Shown here: positions 47,258 to 58,368 of the stretch, piece by piece
Layout: each line of letters starts with the position of its first letter
How positions within the stretch are numbered: the first letter of the stretch is position 1
From: Riptortus pedestris
Taxonomy: Eukaryota > Arthropoda > Insecta > Hemiptera > Alydidae
Assembly: GCA_019009955.1 (NCBI GenBank)
Contig: CM032228.1
Location: 66,822,501-66,886,500, forward strand
Direction of reading: 5' to 3'
Length of the DNA stretch: 64,000 bases
Notes under the pieces: model-generated
What the model was told of the DNA's origin: nothing
What the model saw: the letters and a program-made list of their open reading frames with translations, nothing else
Databases searched by the model: none
Made by a program: the position numbers and the translations under genes

Positions 47258-47379
47258 AGCAGATTTCCCCTAAGGGAAATCAGCTATTGAGGTTGTACTC
47301 ATGACGGAATTTTCGAGATTTTTCTTCAAATGTCCATCGATCCTACCTAGTAGATGACCAAAATGAGGTCCGTTCAAAA

Positions 47380-47445
<66 letters not shown>

Positions 47446-47932
47446 CTGTTACCGCTCTAGCGCTCGCAATTTTTGTTTGATCGTTACCAAACTCGATATT
47501 TAGTTGTTTTATGTAAAAAAAAAACATCAATTTCGTTAACGGCTGAAATCGGACCAGTGAGAGGGGGGGAGGTTTAGAGGGGAGGATTTTCGAAAATTCG
47601 AAATATCTCCGTTACTATACATCGGATCGAAAAAGATTACAGAATCAATCTTATTGAAAATTAAATTTACTATAAATATTGTTCTATACATTTATTCTGC
47701 GTCTTGAATATTAACTGAGATATTTGCATTTGTATTCTGCATGTCCTCGGCAGCAGTCTATGTTCGGACTTTCAGCCGTGAGCTCTGGCGGCCGTTTTCG
47801 TAACTATTCGTCCCTCATGAATAGGTTTAGAGGTTTCTTACTACTACAGTTGTTATTAGGCGGATTTCTCTATTGTAAAACATCACGTGGGAAATCTGCT
47901 TAGTTTACGCAGCCCCTGCGTGACGGACTTTT
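47258..47932 (+). mobile_element. HINE-B copy inserted in a LINE ORF
   Basis: Complete copy of about 675 bp, from AGCAGATTTCCCCTAAGGGA to hairpin ACGCAGCCCCTGCGT and GACGGACTTTTTT, with a TA tract at 47383-47440. It sits in an A/T-run of the LINE reading frame. The flanking codons (…DKK and LRC…) are consistent with an uninterrupted original frame, so both element ends are well constrained. Confidence 0.85.
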
Positions 47933-47934
47933 TT

Positions 47935-48180
47935 GTCAGTATTTGTTTTAGTCCAGTCGGTTTGCCATGTATCTAAGATGAGGTGTTTTGTTTGTCTTGA
48001 AATATCTTCGTGTAGTACATGTATTTGTTCATAATCAAGTCTTCCAGCTGCTTTTTTGGCCTCTGAGTCCGCAGTCTCATTCAGTCCTAAGTTTTCGTGT
48101 CCTGGCAACCAGTAGAATGTAGTGTGTTTGTCTGGAATGGTTTGCTTTGTGATGCGTGGGTGTTCTTGAGGGCCAACATT
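47935..48180 (-). pseudogene. LINE ORF2 RNase H fragment
   Basis: The minus strand encodes PGHENLGLNETADSEAKK, the C-terminal RNase H motif with its conserved His, Asn and Asp, followed by a linker ending TKTNTDKK at the HINE-B insertion. Upstream (48180-48090) a frame break precedes the earlier RNase H text (LALKNTHASQSKP). Reverse transcriptase and endonuclease domains are absent. Likely an I/LOA-type LINE. Confidence 0.7.
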
Positions 48181-48248
48181 TCTTCAAATGCCCGCCAATC
48201 CTGCGTAGGAGATGAAAAAGAGTCCCCTAAAAATTTTATATGTACGAG

Positions 48249-48314
<66 letters not shown>

Positions 48315-48599
48315 TACCCACACACATCTGTCTGTTAACGCTCTGGCGGTCGCAATTTTTGTTTGATCGTTATCAAATACGATATATAAACATTTGGTCT
48401 AAAATTAAAGGTGAAGTTCGTTAACGGCGTCTGGGAGGGGGTTTAGAAAGGGGGGATCTTTAAAATTCAAAATATCTCCATTATTATGAGTCAAATCGAA
48501 TAGTTGTATATAACAAATCTTATTGCAATTTTGATTTCCTGCAATTATTATTTACATTTTTTCTCTATCTTCAATATTGACCGAGATATTTGCATTTTT
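48170..48599 (+). mobile_element. HINE-B copy lacking both termini
   Basis: ACATTTCTTCAAATGCCCGC, TA tract at 48254-48306, GCTCTGGCGGTCGCAATTTT and the G-rich interior up to GAGATATTTGCATTTTTA, where the next copy begins. Confidence 0.65.
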
Positions 48600-48819
<220 letters not shown>

Positions 48820-48829
48820 GAAATAGGTC

Positions 48830-49260
48830 TTATAAGAGAAAGGCTCCCCACCAATTTCTTTATTAACGCACAAGGCCTTTCGGCACTAACGTGTCATCAT
48901 AAGGTGCTAACAAACAAACAAAAAAGAAACATGCTTAGGCCAAGTAAAGTATCCAATAATTACATTTTGAAATATTTTAACAAAAATAGAATTATTACTA
49001 AACTCAGTCGTACAAAACAGTCCTATCTTAAAAATATTAAAATCGAAGTCAAACCTAAAACGAATATATTATAGTTTGATTAATTAAAAATAGTTAAAGT
49101 CAAATAAAACGTGAATAAATATTTTAAACATTAAAGACATCTATCTTTTATGAAAAAGTTCCTATAAATTAACAATTATCCTACCTTTGCTGTATAATAT
49201 GTAGATGGTAGGGCTACGGCTTTGGGTCCACTACTGGCGACTAGCAGAGAGACAGCCAGG
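48830..49260 (-). other. Penelope-like element 3' region with hammerhead-like motif
   Basis: Downstream of the nuclease frame on the minus strand. At 48907-48874 it reads GCACCTTATGATGACACGTT then AGTGCCGAAAGGCC. CAC and GTG can pair between an ATGATGA box and GAAA, the layout of hammerhead ribozymes known at Penelope-like element ends. The core box differs by one base from CTGATGA. Confidence 0.4.
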
Positions 49261-49261
49261 C

Positions 49262-49850
49262 CTAACTCAACAGGACAGAACTCTGCATTTCCATCTGTGT
49301 GTTTAGGCAGACACTCCTCCATCTCTCCAGCTCAATGTACAGGGGTTCCAATTTCTGAATTAGCTTGTGGTCATATTCCCTCGCCAATAAAGCTACCTCG
49401 TGTGGGGCATTTTCATGCTTTTCTTTTCTCAAATGCTGGAGGAACGTTGAGTCCATTTTAGACAAATGCTCCTGGCACCTTTTCTTTAATTTTCTGCAAG
49501 TTCTTCCCCACAAAAAACGCACCACATTCTCCACATACGATTTTGTATATTCCCGACTGGTCCGGCAGCTTTATTGGGTCATTTAGTTTGCATAAAAAGG
49601 ATTTCAAATTATTTGGATTGCAAAACCAACACCGATTTTCTTACGTTTAAAGACTCGTTGGATTTTTCCGACACGAATCCCAGGTAGGGCAAAGAGCACC
49701 ATTTTTCCACCTCTGTGGTAACGTCTGGTATCCCCAAACTCTTCCGAAGTCTTGATACATTCTTTCTCTCAACCATTCTATCAACCATGTGTATGCTATA
49801 TCCATTATCCAACCGCTAAGTGGTGAATAAATAATGATAAATTTTCGTTA
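49262..49850 (-). pseudogene. Penelope-like element C-terminal part with GIY-YIG nuclease
   Basis: The minus strand encodes, in order, RMVERKNVSRLRKS, LPYLGFVSEK, a Cys-rich linker with LPDQSGIYKIVCGECGAFFV (the GIY...YIG-like core), TCRKLKKRCQEHLS and FLQHLRKEKHENAP. This is the linker and GIY-YIG endonuclease of Penelope-like elements, which nicks target DNA. At least two frameshifts (near 49500 and 49620) break it, and the reverse transcriptase is not present upstream. Confidence 0.7.
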
Positions 49851-49922
49851 TCTCATAGGTAAGATTGATGGCCTTATAAAGAATTTTTTTGAAAGTCCCA
49901 TCATGTTCCCTAAGGGAAATCT
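49838..49922 (-). mobile_element. HINE-B left-end relic
   Basis: AAATTTTCGTTATCTCATAG, AAGATTGATGG and CCCTAAGGGAAATCTACATG: a decayed left half. Confidence 0.45.
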
Positions 49923-50338
49923 ACATGCAGGGCTGGGTTTGAAATGAAGGCCTATTATTAATTTTGACTTCAGTTTTTCTTTTCTTGTAAGTAAAAGGTA
50001 AAAGTTTAATGAAAAATAGGTATAAAAAACAATGGAGAAAAAATTAAAATGTTATTTATTTATTATTAAGTACAGAATAACATAATTTTTGGTATGCTAA
50101 AATTGAAATCATTGTTAGCTAACATAATTGTACGCTTTGAGCATTATTTAAATCTAATTTTTGAATGTATTTCTCCCACTCGCAACTACAAACTGTACTA
50201 TTTTTATTGTACTGTAACATTTTGTAGGTGTCTCTTTTATACGGATGTTCTTCATATTTAGTTTAGAGTTACATAATTAAGCATTTAAGGTCTCTCGCAA
50301 GTATGTTTGGGAAGAATACACTTTCGTAATGCATAGAA
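49923..50338. other. AT-rich spacer
   Basis: No gene or recognised repeat. Confidence 0.4.
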
Positions 50339-50340
50339 AA

Positions 50341-50833
50341 AGTCCGTCACGCAGGGGCTGCGTTAACTAAGCAGGTTTCTTATTTGTGTCACATATTTAC
50401 ATTTATCTCAAGAAGTAAAAGTTCAATGAGAACAATATTGGGTATTTAGGGTTCAAATAAACTGCTTCATAATATAACAGCCTATTGTTAATATGGCATG
50501 AGTAGGAGGGAGGGGGGGGGCGGGTACTGAAGGCCGAAACGTATAAAATGCAATTATCCCCGTTAATAATCAAGACAGGGAAAATACGTACATAACAACA
50601 TTTATAGAACCATACATTTGCAATGAGGCTGGTTCTATACGACCCCCTCCCACTGGTCGCATTTCAGCCGTTAACGAACTTGATCTATAGTTTTACATAA
50701 AACGTTTAAATATTGAGTCGATCACTCGAACGTTAACCGCTGGGATGGATGGATGTACATTTGAGGGAATTTTTCAAAAATCACGTAATGAGTACGGGCC
50801 TCAATAGTTTATTTCCCTTCAGGGAAATCTGAT
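50341..50833 (-). mobile_element. HINE-B copy, shortened
   Basis: AGTCCGTCACGCAGGGGCTG start, long-subtype interior, deletion of the TA tract region, and the end CTTCAGGGAAATCTGATAA. Confidence 0.7.
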
Positions 50834-51004
50834 AATACTCGTAAATACGATCTTCTGGTGGTTACCCATCCTGCACACCCGGAAATTACCTAATTTCTGA
50901 GCGAATAAAACAACAATGATAAGTTAAAAACTATTCTACTAGAGACAAATGAAGGCATTTAACCTGAATGCCAACAATGCAAATTACAAAATAATTATTA
51001 ATAT

Positions 51005-51097
51005 TTAGTAAAATCCACTTTGTGATACTGTGGCTAATTGAGGCGGGTTATCTATTAGTTGCTACTCTTTTCTAGCCTTGGTGGGACTAAGGATTCC
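51005..51097 (-). repeat. SINE-1 3' fragment
   Basis: Reads ATCCACTTTGTGATACTGTG, GGCTAATTGAGGCGGGTTAT and TAGCCTTGGTGGGACTAAGG, the reverse of the SINE-1 body. It joins directly to a HINE-B left half. Confidence 0.7.
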
Positions 51098-51207
51098 ATT
51101 TTCGTCATCTCAAGGGTAGAATCGATGGACATTTGAAGACATTTTTAGAAAATTTCGTCATGAGTACAACCCCAATAGCTGATTTCCTTTAAGGGAAATC
51201 TGCTAAA
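51098..51207 (-). mobile_element. HINE-B left-half fragment
   Basis: CCATTTTCGTCATCTCAAGG to TTAAGGGAAATCTGCT. Confidence 0.65.
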
Positions 51208-51611
51208 ATGACTGAGAGTCAATACTTCATGATCCTTAAGATGTGACCTAACAAGGACGAGAGGTCTGGGATTTAGAATACCTTCTATCTGAACTGGGAC
51301 AGTACACAGCTCCTGGAAAGTTAGTACCTGAGTTCCTATAGTGCATTTTACTGTTAAAGGGCGGAAATCGAAAAATTCACTGATATAAACTCGTTTTAGA
51401 ATTTGATTTTCTACAAGAATCCGTCATAGAAAGTATAGCATTACATTGTAAATTCCAAAGTTATGCTCACTGGAGAAGGTGACGAGGTTGAATCCATACT
51501 GAAAAGATTCTTCAAGGGTCACAATTATGGCATACCAAGTCTCAGCCTTTTATTAATACAATTGACGATTTTAACGGGGATAGCAGGGGAAGTTGGGACA
51601 CCAACCAAAGT
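51208..51611. other. No recognised gene
   Basis: Unassigned. It could be decayed retroelement sequence given the gypsy fragment nearby. Confidence 0.3.
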
Positions 51612-51680
51612 TTAGAAGGTGTCATTCTCATTGAATGTGGCAGCTTTGAGACATGTGGTGTGCTTTATTTCACTAATAAT
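51612..51680 (+). repeat. Inverted repeat, left arm
   Basis: TTTAGAAGGTGTCATTCTCA then TTGAATGTGGCAGCTTTGAG and CACTAATAAT. The arm is the near-exact reverse complement of 52855-52922. Confidence 0.8.
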
Positions 51681-51699
51681 ATATATATATATATATATA

Positions 51700-51826
51700 T
51701 AGTTTTGAAAGGACCTCAATTTCATCACCCCCTTGGGTAGGATCGATGGACGTTTGAGGAAATGTTTTCGAAAATCCTGTCATCAGCACAATCTCAATAG
51801 CTGATTTCCCTTAAGGTAAATCTGCT
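51700..51826 (-). mobile_element. HINE-B left half
   Basis: After a TA tract (51680-51700): GTTTTGAAAGGACCTCAATT to TTAAGGTAAATCTGCT. It abuts the gypsy RT fragment. Confidence 0.7.
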
Positions 51827-52560
51827 AAAATAAACCAAAAGGCGTGATTATAGCTGTTTTGTGGGTGTCCTCTTCGGCAATAGGGTTGTGATGGTAGGCA
51901 CGCTTAATACCCAGCGAATTGTATATGCGGGTACCGTGCAGCTGATGAGTTAAATCCGATAGAATGGGTACTCCATCGCGGTCTGGAACTGTCACGTGGT
52001 TGAGGCATCGATAGTCGTTACAGTGTCCTTCTTGGGAACTATGTGTAGTGGTCTGGACCACGGACTACTGGATGGCCGGCAGATGCCGTCTGCCATCATT
52101 CTGCAAAACTCATCGTTAACTGTTTTGTATCATCCTCAGGGAAGTTGTCGAGCTCTGCAGGAAAGTGGAGGTCCTCCAGTAACAAAGAAGTGTCTCACTG
52201 TGGGATTTCAGGAGCGGGTCAGGGTATTTCGCATCTTTGGGTATGTTGTAAAACCTGAGTATCCGAGGTACGGCTATGTCATGTGGATATGTATGGTGCC
52301 ATCTACGAGTCGTTTCTGTTCAGGATTAAGGAAAAGATTAGAATGGGCCTAGAAATGTGAACTTAGTGTGGCGTGAGGGAGCTCTGCTCTCCATATGTGG
52401 GATTTTATCCCATTGGCGGCGTATGACCGGTAACCAGTGGGTTGCTGTCGCACAAAGAGGCGCCGAAGTATAATCAAAATGGCTGCGCCTGTATCCACTA
52501 GGTAATCAACTCTAGTAGTGTTATCCCGGAAGTTGAGAGGGCAAAAGGTTGCATACTGCA
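51827..52560 (-). pseudogene. Ty3/gypsy protease and reverse transcriptase fragment
   Basis: The minus strand first encodes a retroviral-type aspartic protease core (YLVDTGAA, with NGIKSH downstream) at 52560-52350. After frame breaks comes the start of reverse transcriptase (DYRCLNHVTVPDRDGVP, LHGTRIYNSLGIKRAYHHNP, KTAIITPFGLF) at 52061-51827. The order PR then RT and the text fit Ty3/gypsy. It is cut at 51826 by HINE-B and lacks the catalytic YxDD part. It is not part of the element at 7772-12041. Confidence 0.75.
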
Positions 52561-52854
52561 CCTGCCTCTAGTTTTCCAGGCTATGGTGAGCTGGCACCTA
52601 AGTCCACCAGTGATCACAACGCAAATCAGTTCTCTTTGCTCTGGATTTAGTCAGAAGTCAGTCAGACCTTATTTACTAACATAATCTATAGAAGAGAAAT
52701 GGCAGATTTTTTTTTTTTGTAATGAGTCCGGAACACCTATCTAATAAAGTGACTTGCAAAAAAATACAGAGCCTTGTCGGCTCTGCCTGAGTTTGGGCTG
52801 ATAGACCCCTTTTGCATTCAAAGTTTTACATATATAAATATATTTTTATTGTTA
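52561..52854. other. No recognised gene
   Basis: Unassigned sequence between the gypsy fragment and the right inverted-repeat arm. Confidence 0.35.
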
Positions 52855-52922
52855 TTATTAGTAAAATTAAGCACAACACATGGCTCAAAGCTGCCACATT
52901 CAATGAGAATGAGACCTTCTAA
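52855..52922 (-). repeat. Inverted repeat, right arm
   Basis: Reverse complement of 51612-51680 (GCTGCCACATTCAATGAGAA then TGAGACCTTCTAAA). Confidence 0.8.
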
Positions 52923-52990
52923 ACCTTTTCCCAGCTCTTTTCTTCTAAAAGAGGTGTGCTCTTCAGTTATCCTCTATGAGAATCCATGTT

Positions 52991-53242
52991 TCAATGATAT
53001 ACATTGTTATTGATTTATTTTACGTTCACTTTATGCTACCATGGCTAATTGGGATGGGCTATCTATAGGTTACCACCCTTTTCTTGTCAGGGTGGAACTG
53101 AGGAATTTATTTAATGAGTCCATCACTAAATAAATTTCTATTGCCCAGGGCGGGGATCGAACCCGCCACTCTAGGTCTACCATGTGAGATCAAGACTATA
53201 ACCCCTTAACTCACACAGACAACCTGAGCCCTCAATGATATA
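52991..53242 (-). repeat. SINE-1 copy, full length, with 11-bp TSD
   Basis: The body (53002-53231) is flanked by TCAATGATATA on both sides (52991-53001 and 53232-53242). On the minus strand it runs from GGGCTCAGGTTG through the B-box-like GGTTCGATCCCCGCC and CCACCCTGACAAGAAAAGGG to AAAGTGAACGTAAAATAAAT. Confidence 0.9.
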
Positions 53243-53944
53243 TATAACTCCAAACTTAATTTTAAAACAGAAAGCTGTTTTCAAATAAAAGCATCTGGTC
53301 CCAGTGATGGTTCATGCATTCCAATGGTTTTACACTAGTGCTTCCATAACTACCCGTCACAGGTATATGAACAACTGATAGAAAAGTACTCTGTCAATCT
53401 TGTAGGACAACAGAGCAATCTAGAATCTCATATACTTAGTACTTCTCAGACATATTTTGAAACCCAAATCTTGCACTCATCATTCCTCCAATGCTTAAAA
53501 CCCAACTGCAAGTTCCTGCCATAGCAAATATAAATGAATCTTAGTTATCACTTCCAATAATCAAACAAACCACCAAGCTATATCCTTAACAATTATAATA
53601 TAGTTTCAAACTCATTATGCATTATAATCTTACATTGCAATCAAGTGAACTCCTTCCAAGTGATGGGTTGTTTAGAAAAGGTTTATTAGTTTTCCTTATT
53701 GACTTCAAATTTATTTAATAAGTTCAATGCTCAGTAAAAGAAATGTAATTCCTTAGTGTCAGTTGGTACTTTAAGTATTTTTTTTAAGTTTCCCTAATTC
53801 AAAAGTTAGAAATAGTATATTAAAAATTCAGCCTGCAAGAAAATGAATTGGAATCCATAAGGAGGGGTAGCTATTTAGATTTTTTTTTTTAAATTGGTAC
53901 TAAATACTATAATGTAAAGTGGACAAATTCATTTTCACATATTC
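53243..53944. other. AT-rich region downstream of WARS2
   Basis: No gene or recognised repeat. Confidence 0.4.
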
Positions 53945-54012
53945 CACTTTATGTAATGGAGGGATGGGTTATACATAGGTTACCAGTTTTTCCAACTAGG
54001 AAGAATGGAATA
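53945..54012 (-). repeat. Decayed SINE-1 fragment
   Basis: CCACTTTATGTAATGGAGGG then ATGGGTTATACATAGGTTAC follows the SINE-1 body on the minus strand with many changes. Confidence 0.45.
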
Positions 54013-54231
54013 AGCATGTTACTTTTTGTTTTACAAACACAAAAAAAATCCATAACTTGAGAAAGTAATAAAATCATTTATATCACAGTAGCATAGTTTT
54101 TTTTTTTTTTTTTACACTTTTAAATAATGAAACAAAGAGAACAAAAATTAAGTCCAACAAACTTAGGAAAACAAATTATCTAAAACATAACACTTTTCAA
54201 CAAAATGTACTTAAAATTTGTAAACTGAACA

Positions 54232-54460
54232 TCAACTTTCAAGGCGCACTTTTTTAGACTTCATTTTATATGTTTCTTTTTTATCGAAGCCTATTTTGTG
54301 TCTAACTTCCTTCCAAGTTTTTTCAGCTATAGTTCGAGCTCTTTCAGCACCTTGGTCGAGGATGTCATTCAAATAGTCTGGATTATTTAGAAGGTCCATT
54401 AATCTAGTTCGAATAGGTGAAAACTTCTCTACTAACACGTCAGCAACTACCAGTTTATAC
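54232..54460 (-). CDS. WARS2: WARS2 terminal exon
   Basis: Preceded on the minus strand by acceptor TGTTCATAG. The first base completes a Lys codon, followed by YKLVVADVLVEKFSPIR and ending VRLES then TGA. It encodes the C-terminal helical anticodon-binding region (PDYLNDILDQGAERAR). Downstream a T-run on the plus strand (about 54098-54112) is an A-run in the sense direction. I see no perfect AATAAA signal. Confidence 0.9.
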
Positions 54461-57400
54461 CTATGAACATAACATATTATTAATAATAAGAGGTAATAAA
54501 TAGCCTAAGAAACAACAACTAATTTTTAAAAATTTTTCTTAAAGGTCAAACAGGGTAATATACAAAGCTACAATATAATATATAGGCATGTTATATAATT
54601 ATATATAGTTTAACATTTATTATAATGTACATATTACAACTTTATGTGAAAGAACCACACTTCCTTAGTGATAGAATTATTGACAACATTTTTATATCCA
54701 CAGTAATTAACATGGAGGATAACATGGTGAGCACATTAATCATAAAGTAGATTATTCATCATAAACTTTAAAGATAATGTTATTCATGCCCACTTTATGC
54801 AAATATGGCTAATTGGGATAGTTTATAAACCGATCAATACCATATTTCACTACTACTATTTTCTGTTTAGAGTGGGACTAAGGATTTTATTCAATGTTTT
54901 TGTCACTAAATAAATTCCCACAGCCCAGATGGGAATCCAATGCAAGAATCTAGGTTTACCGAATTTTTTTAAAACCAACCAACACCTTAACTAACATGGC
55001 TAACCCGAGGCCCAGATCTCAATTATTTACAAATTCCCCAGTTTATGGTATTATCTATGGCATTATTATTCTCTAATATTTCGTACTTTCTTTTTGCTAA
55101 TAATTTGCAATTATGTTTTGCGTTCTTAACTTAACACACAATTCATTCTTTGTTTGGAACCATCTGATTCATGCCACCTTTTTTGCAACATGTTCATTTT
55201 TCTTTAGTTGAAATAAGTCTCGAATAAAATTGCCATTATAAGTCATTTTTTTAAAACTTTTATCACAGTAAATTATTTAAAAATAATTTTAAACAGAAAT
55301 TGAAACTTTAAAAGAATAATTCTGGTATAAAACAGCGACAAAAAAATTCAGTGAAAATGTCCTTGGCTGATAGCTTACACGTAAACCACTTGTATCAGCT
55401 CACTTTTTAATACACTTCTCGTCCTTAATGGTTTTAACGAATATTATCTAAGTTCATGAATAAGGATTCGTCATTTCAAGAACAACATTCTACATTTGTA
55501 AGATTTACTTTTTTTATGGGGGGGGGGGGTGTATTAGAGCATTGAAGAAATAATGGAGAGATGTAATTACTTTTGCAACTCAATTGCTTTTTATTTATTT
55601 TTTATCTTTTTCTACTTACCAGGTGTATAAATATGAAACCGGAATCCTCAAACAAAAGGGTGTAGCAGTCAGTGTAATCCTCCTCTTAATCCCTCAGTGG
55701 TGCCATTTGCTTTTGTTTACATCTGATAAAGAGTTCCAACTCAGACCTACGTTAGTTTCATTCTAAAACCGTGTGTTTACTGATGTCGAAAATGTCCAGT
55801 TTTGAGCCAACAAATTACGATTTGCGGACAGCATTAATTTTCTGTTTTCATCTCAAAAAAACTGCTGCAGAATCACATCGTATGCTTGTCAAAGCTTACG
55901 GTGAGCGTGCCTTAGGGAAGTCACAATGTTTTGAATGGTTCAAAAAATTTAAAAATGGTGATTTTGATGTCAGAAACGAAGAACATGGAAGACCACCCAA
56001 AAAGTTTGAAGATGCCGATTTGGAAGCTTTGTTGGATGAGGACAACACTCAAACACAACAACAACTTGCAGATCAATTAAATGTAACAAGAGAAGCTATC
56101 TCTATTTGTTTGAAAGCTATGGGAAAGATCCAGAAGGTCGGAAAATGGGTACCTCACCAACTGAATGACAGACAGCAGGAAGCTCGAAAAACCACTTGCC
56201 AAATTTTGCTTGCCAGGTACAAAAGAAAATCATTTCTTCATCGAATAGTGACTGGTGATGAAAAGTGGATTTACTTTGAGAATTCTAAGTGTATGAAATC
56301 ATGGTTAACTCCAGGTGAACCATCGACATCGACTGCAAAGCCAAACCGCTTCGGACAGAAGACAATGCTTTGTGTCTGGTGGGATCAGAAGGGTGTAATT
56401 TATTATGAACTCTTAAAACCTAGATGGGGCTCAGGTTAGCCAAGCGAGTTAAAGCGTTGACCTTTATCTCACATGGTAAACCTAGAGTGGCGAGTTCGAT
56501 TCTTGCCTGGGCAAAGGAAATTATTTAGTGACGAAATTCATTAAATAATGTCCTAAAATCCCACCCTGGCTAGAAAAGGGTGGTAACCTGTAGATAACCC
56601 GTCCCAATTAGCCTCAGTTGCAAAAAGTGGACGTTAATAAATAATAATAATAAAACCTAGAGAAACAGTTAATACAGAACGCTACCAACAACAGATGATC
56701 AATTTGAATCAAGCGTTGCTCCAAAAAGACCAATATATCAAGAAAGAAGGCACAAAGTGATCTTGCTCCATGACAACGCCCCATCTCACTCGGCAAAAGG
56801 GACGAAGGAAACCATCCAGGCATTTGGTTGGGAAATTCTTCCACGCTTACTCACCAGACCTGGCTCCGTCCGATTATTACCTGTTCGCATCTATGGGACA
56901 TGCACTAGCTGAACAGCGCTTCACTTCTTACGAAGATGTAAGGAAATGGCTTAGTGCTTGGTTTGACTCCAGAGAGGAAGAATTCTTTTGGCGGGGAATT
57001 CACAAATTGCCAGAGAGATGTATTAGTTTTACACAATAAATGCATATTTTTTATTAAAAAATTCCGGTTTCATATTTACACACCTGGTATGTTGTACTAT
57101 TTTGTTATATAAGAAACTCAATGGTTCATGATTTCCCGAAATTCTAAACACATTTAAAATGGTATGCCATAAAATCATTGAGAACTAGATTTCAAAATGG
57201 GGATATGCAATTTTATGTCTGAATTTATAGTTAATTTACAAAATAATATGTATGTTATATACTCTGGGTAAGAAAATATAAGAAATTTAACCCTATAAGA
57301 GAAAAAGAGCCAATCGTTTATTTATATTTTTTCTTATATTATTACAATATACATATATATTTTTTAATTACTTGACTTACTTTCCAGTGTCTATGCCAGA

Positions 57401-58306
57401 AGCTTCTTTACATATTTCATCGACTGACTTCCCAGTGGCTAAAGAATGAAGGATGATAAGATTAGACACGCCAGGCCTATTTTCCAAGTCAAATGTCACT
57501 TCTGATGTAAAGTCAGTAACAGCTTTCTTCACCTTTGAAACAATGACATCGGGTGAGTCACTTATTTCTAATCTGCTTTTAGGATCTGCATGGGATTTAG
57601 ACATTTTCTTCTCTGGCTCTCTCAGACTCCTTATTTTACCACCCAAGTTGCCATCTAGAAATTAAATATCGTTAATATATGAAATCTGGGTAAGATTAAT
57701 GGCTGGTATTTATTAATCAGCATTAATGATCCATTTAGTTCAATAAAGAGCAGCATTTTATCTATAGGCTTCACCTGGTAATTATTACCATAAACAGGTA
57801 ATCCTGAATTCCTTGGAATGTATATATAGTTGCAAATGTAATCAATATAAAATTGGAATAAATGGGATATTTGCAAACTCATTAAAAATATTTCTTCTAA
57901 AAATTAAGTAATAGTTCAATGAAAACCATATTTGGTATTTTACCTTGGAATGTAGTAGTTCATGATATAACAGCTTATTGTTAATATGAGATAAGTAGGA
58001 GTGGGGGTTTACTAATGGCTGAAAACTAAAATATGGAAATATCTCTTGATATATTCAATATAGAGAAAACATGTATATAACAGCATTTATAGAACATTAC
58101 ATTTACAATAAGATTGATTCTATACAATTTTTCCGGCGCATAACAACGGATATATTTTGAATTTTCAAAATTCCACCTCTAAATCCCCTTCCACTGGTCC
58201 GATTTTAGCCGCTAAAGAACTCCATCTACATTTTTGCATAAAAAAATTAATGATCAAGTTTGGTAATGATGAGACAAAATTTGCAACTGGTAGAGCGTTA
58301 ACATAC

Positions 58307-58368
<62 letters not shown>

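Larger units (their letters stand above)
55619..57087 (+). mobile_element. Mariner element (mauritiana type) interrupted by a SINE
   Basis: 27-bp terminal inverted repeats, CCAGGTGTATAAATATGAAA... at 55619-55645 and its reverse at 57061-57087, differ at one base and are flanked by the TA target duplication (55617-55618, 57088-57089). Without the 237 bp of SINE plus duplicated target the element is about 1.23 kb, near the usual mariner length. It lies in a WARS2 intron, antisense to the gene. Confidence 0.95.

Noticed and set aside
56425..56515. tRNA gene
   Set aside because: A and B boxes are present but the acceptor stem does not close, and the sequence continues into a SINE body with a target duplication.
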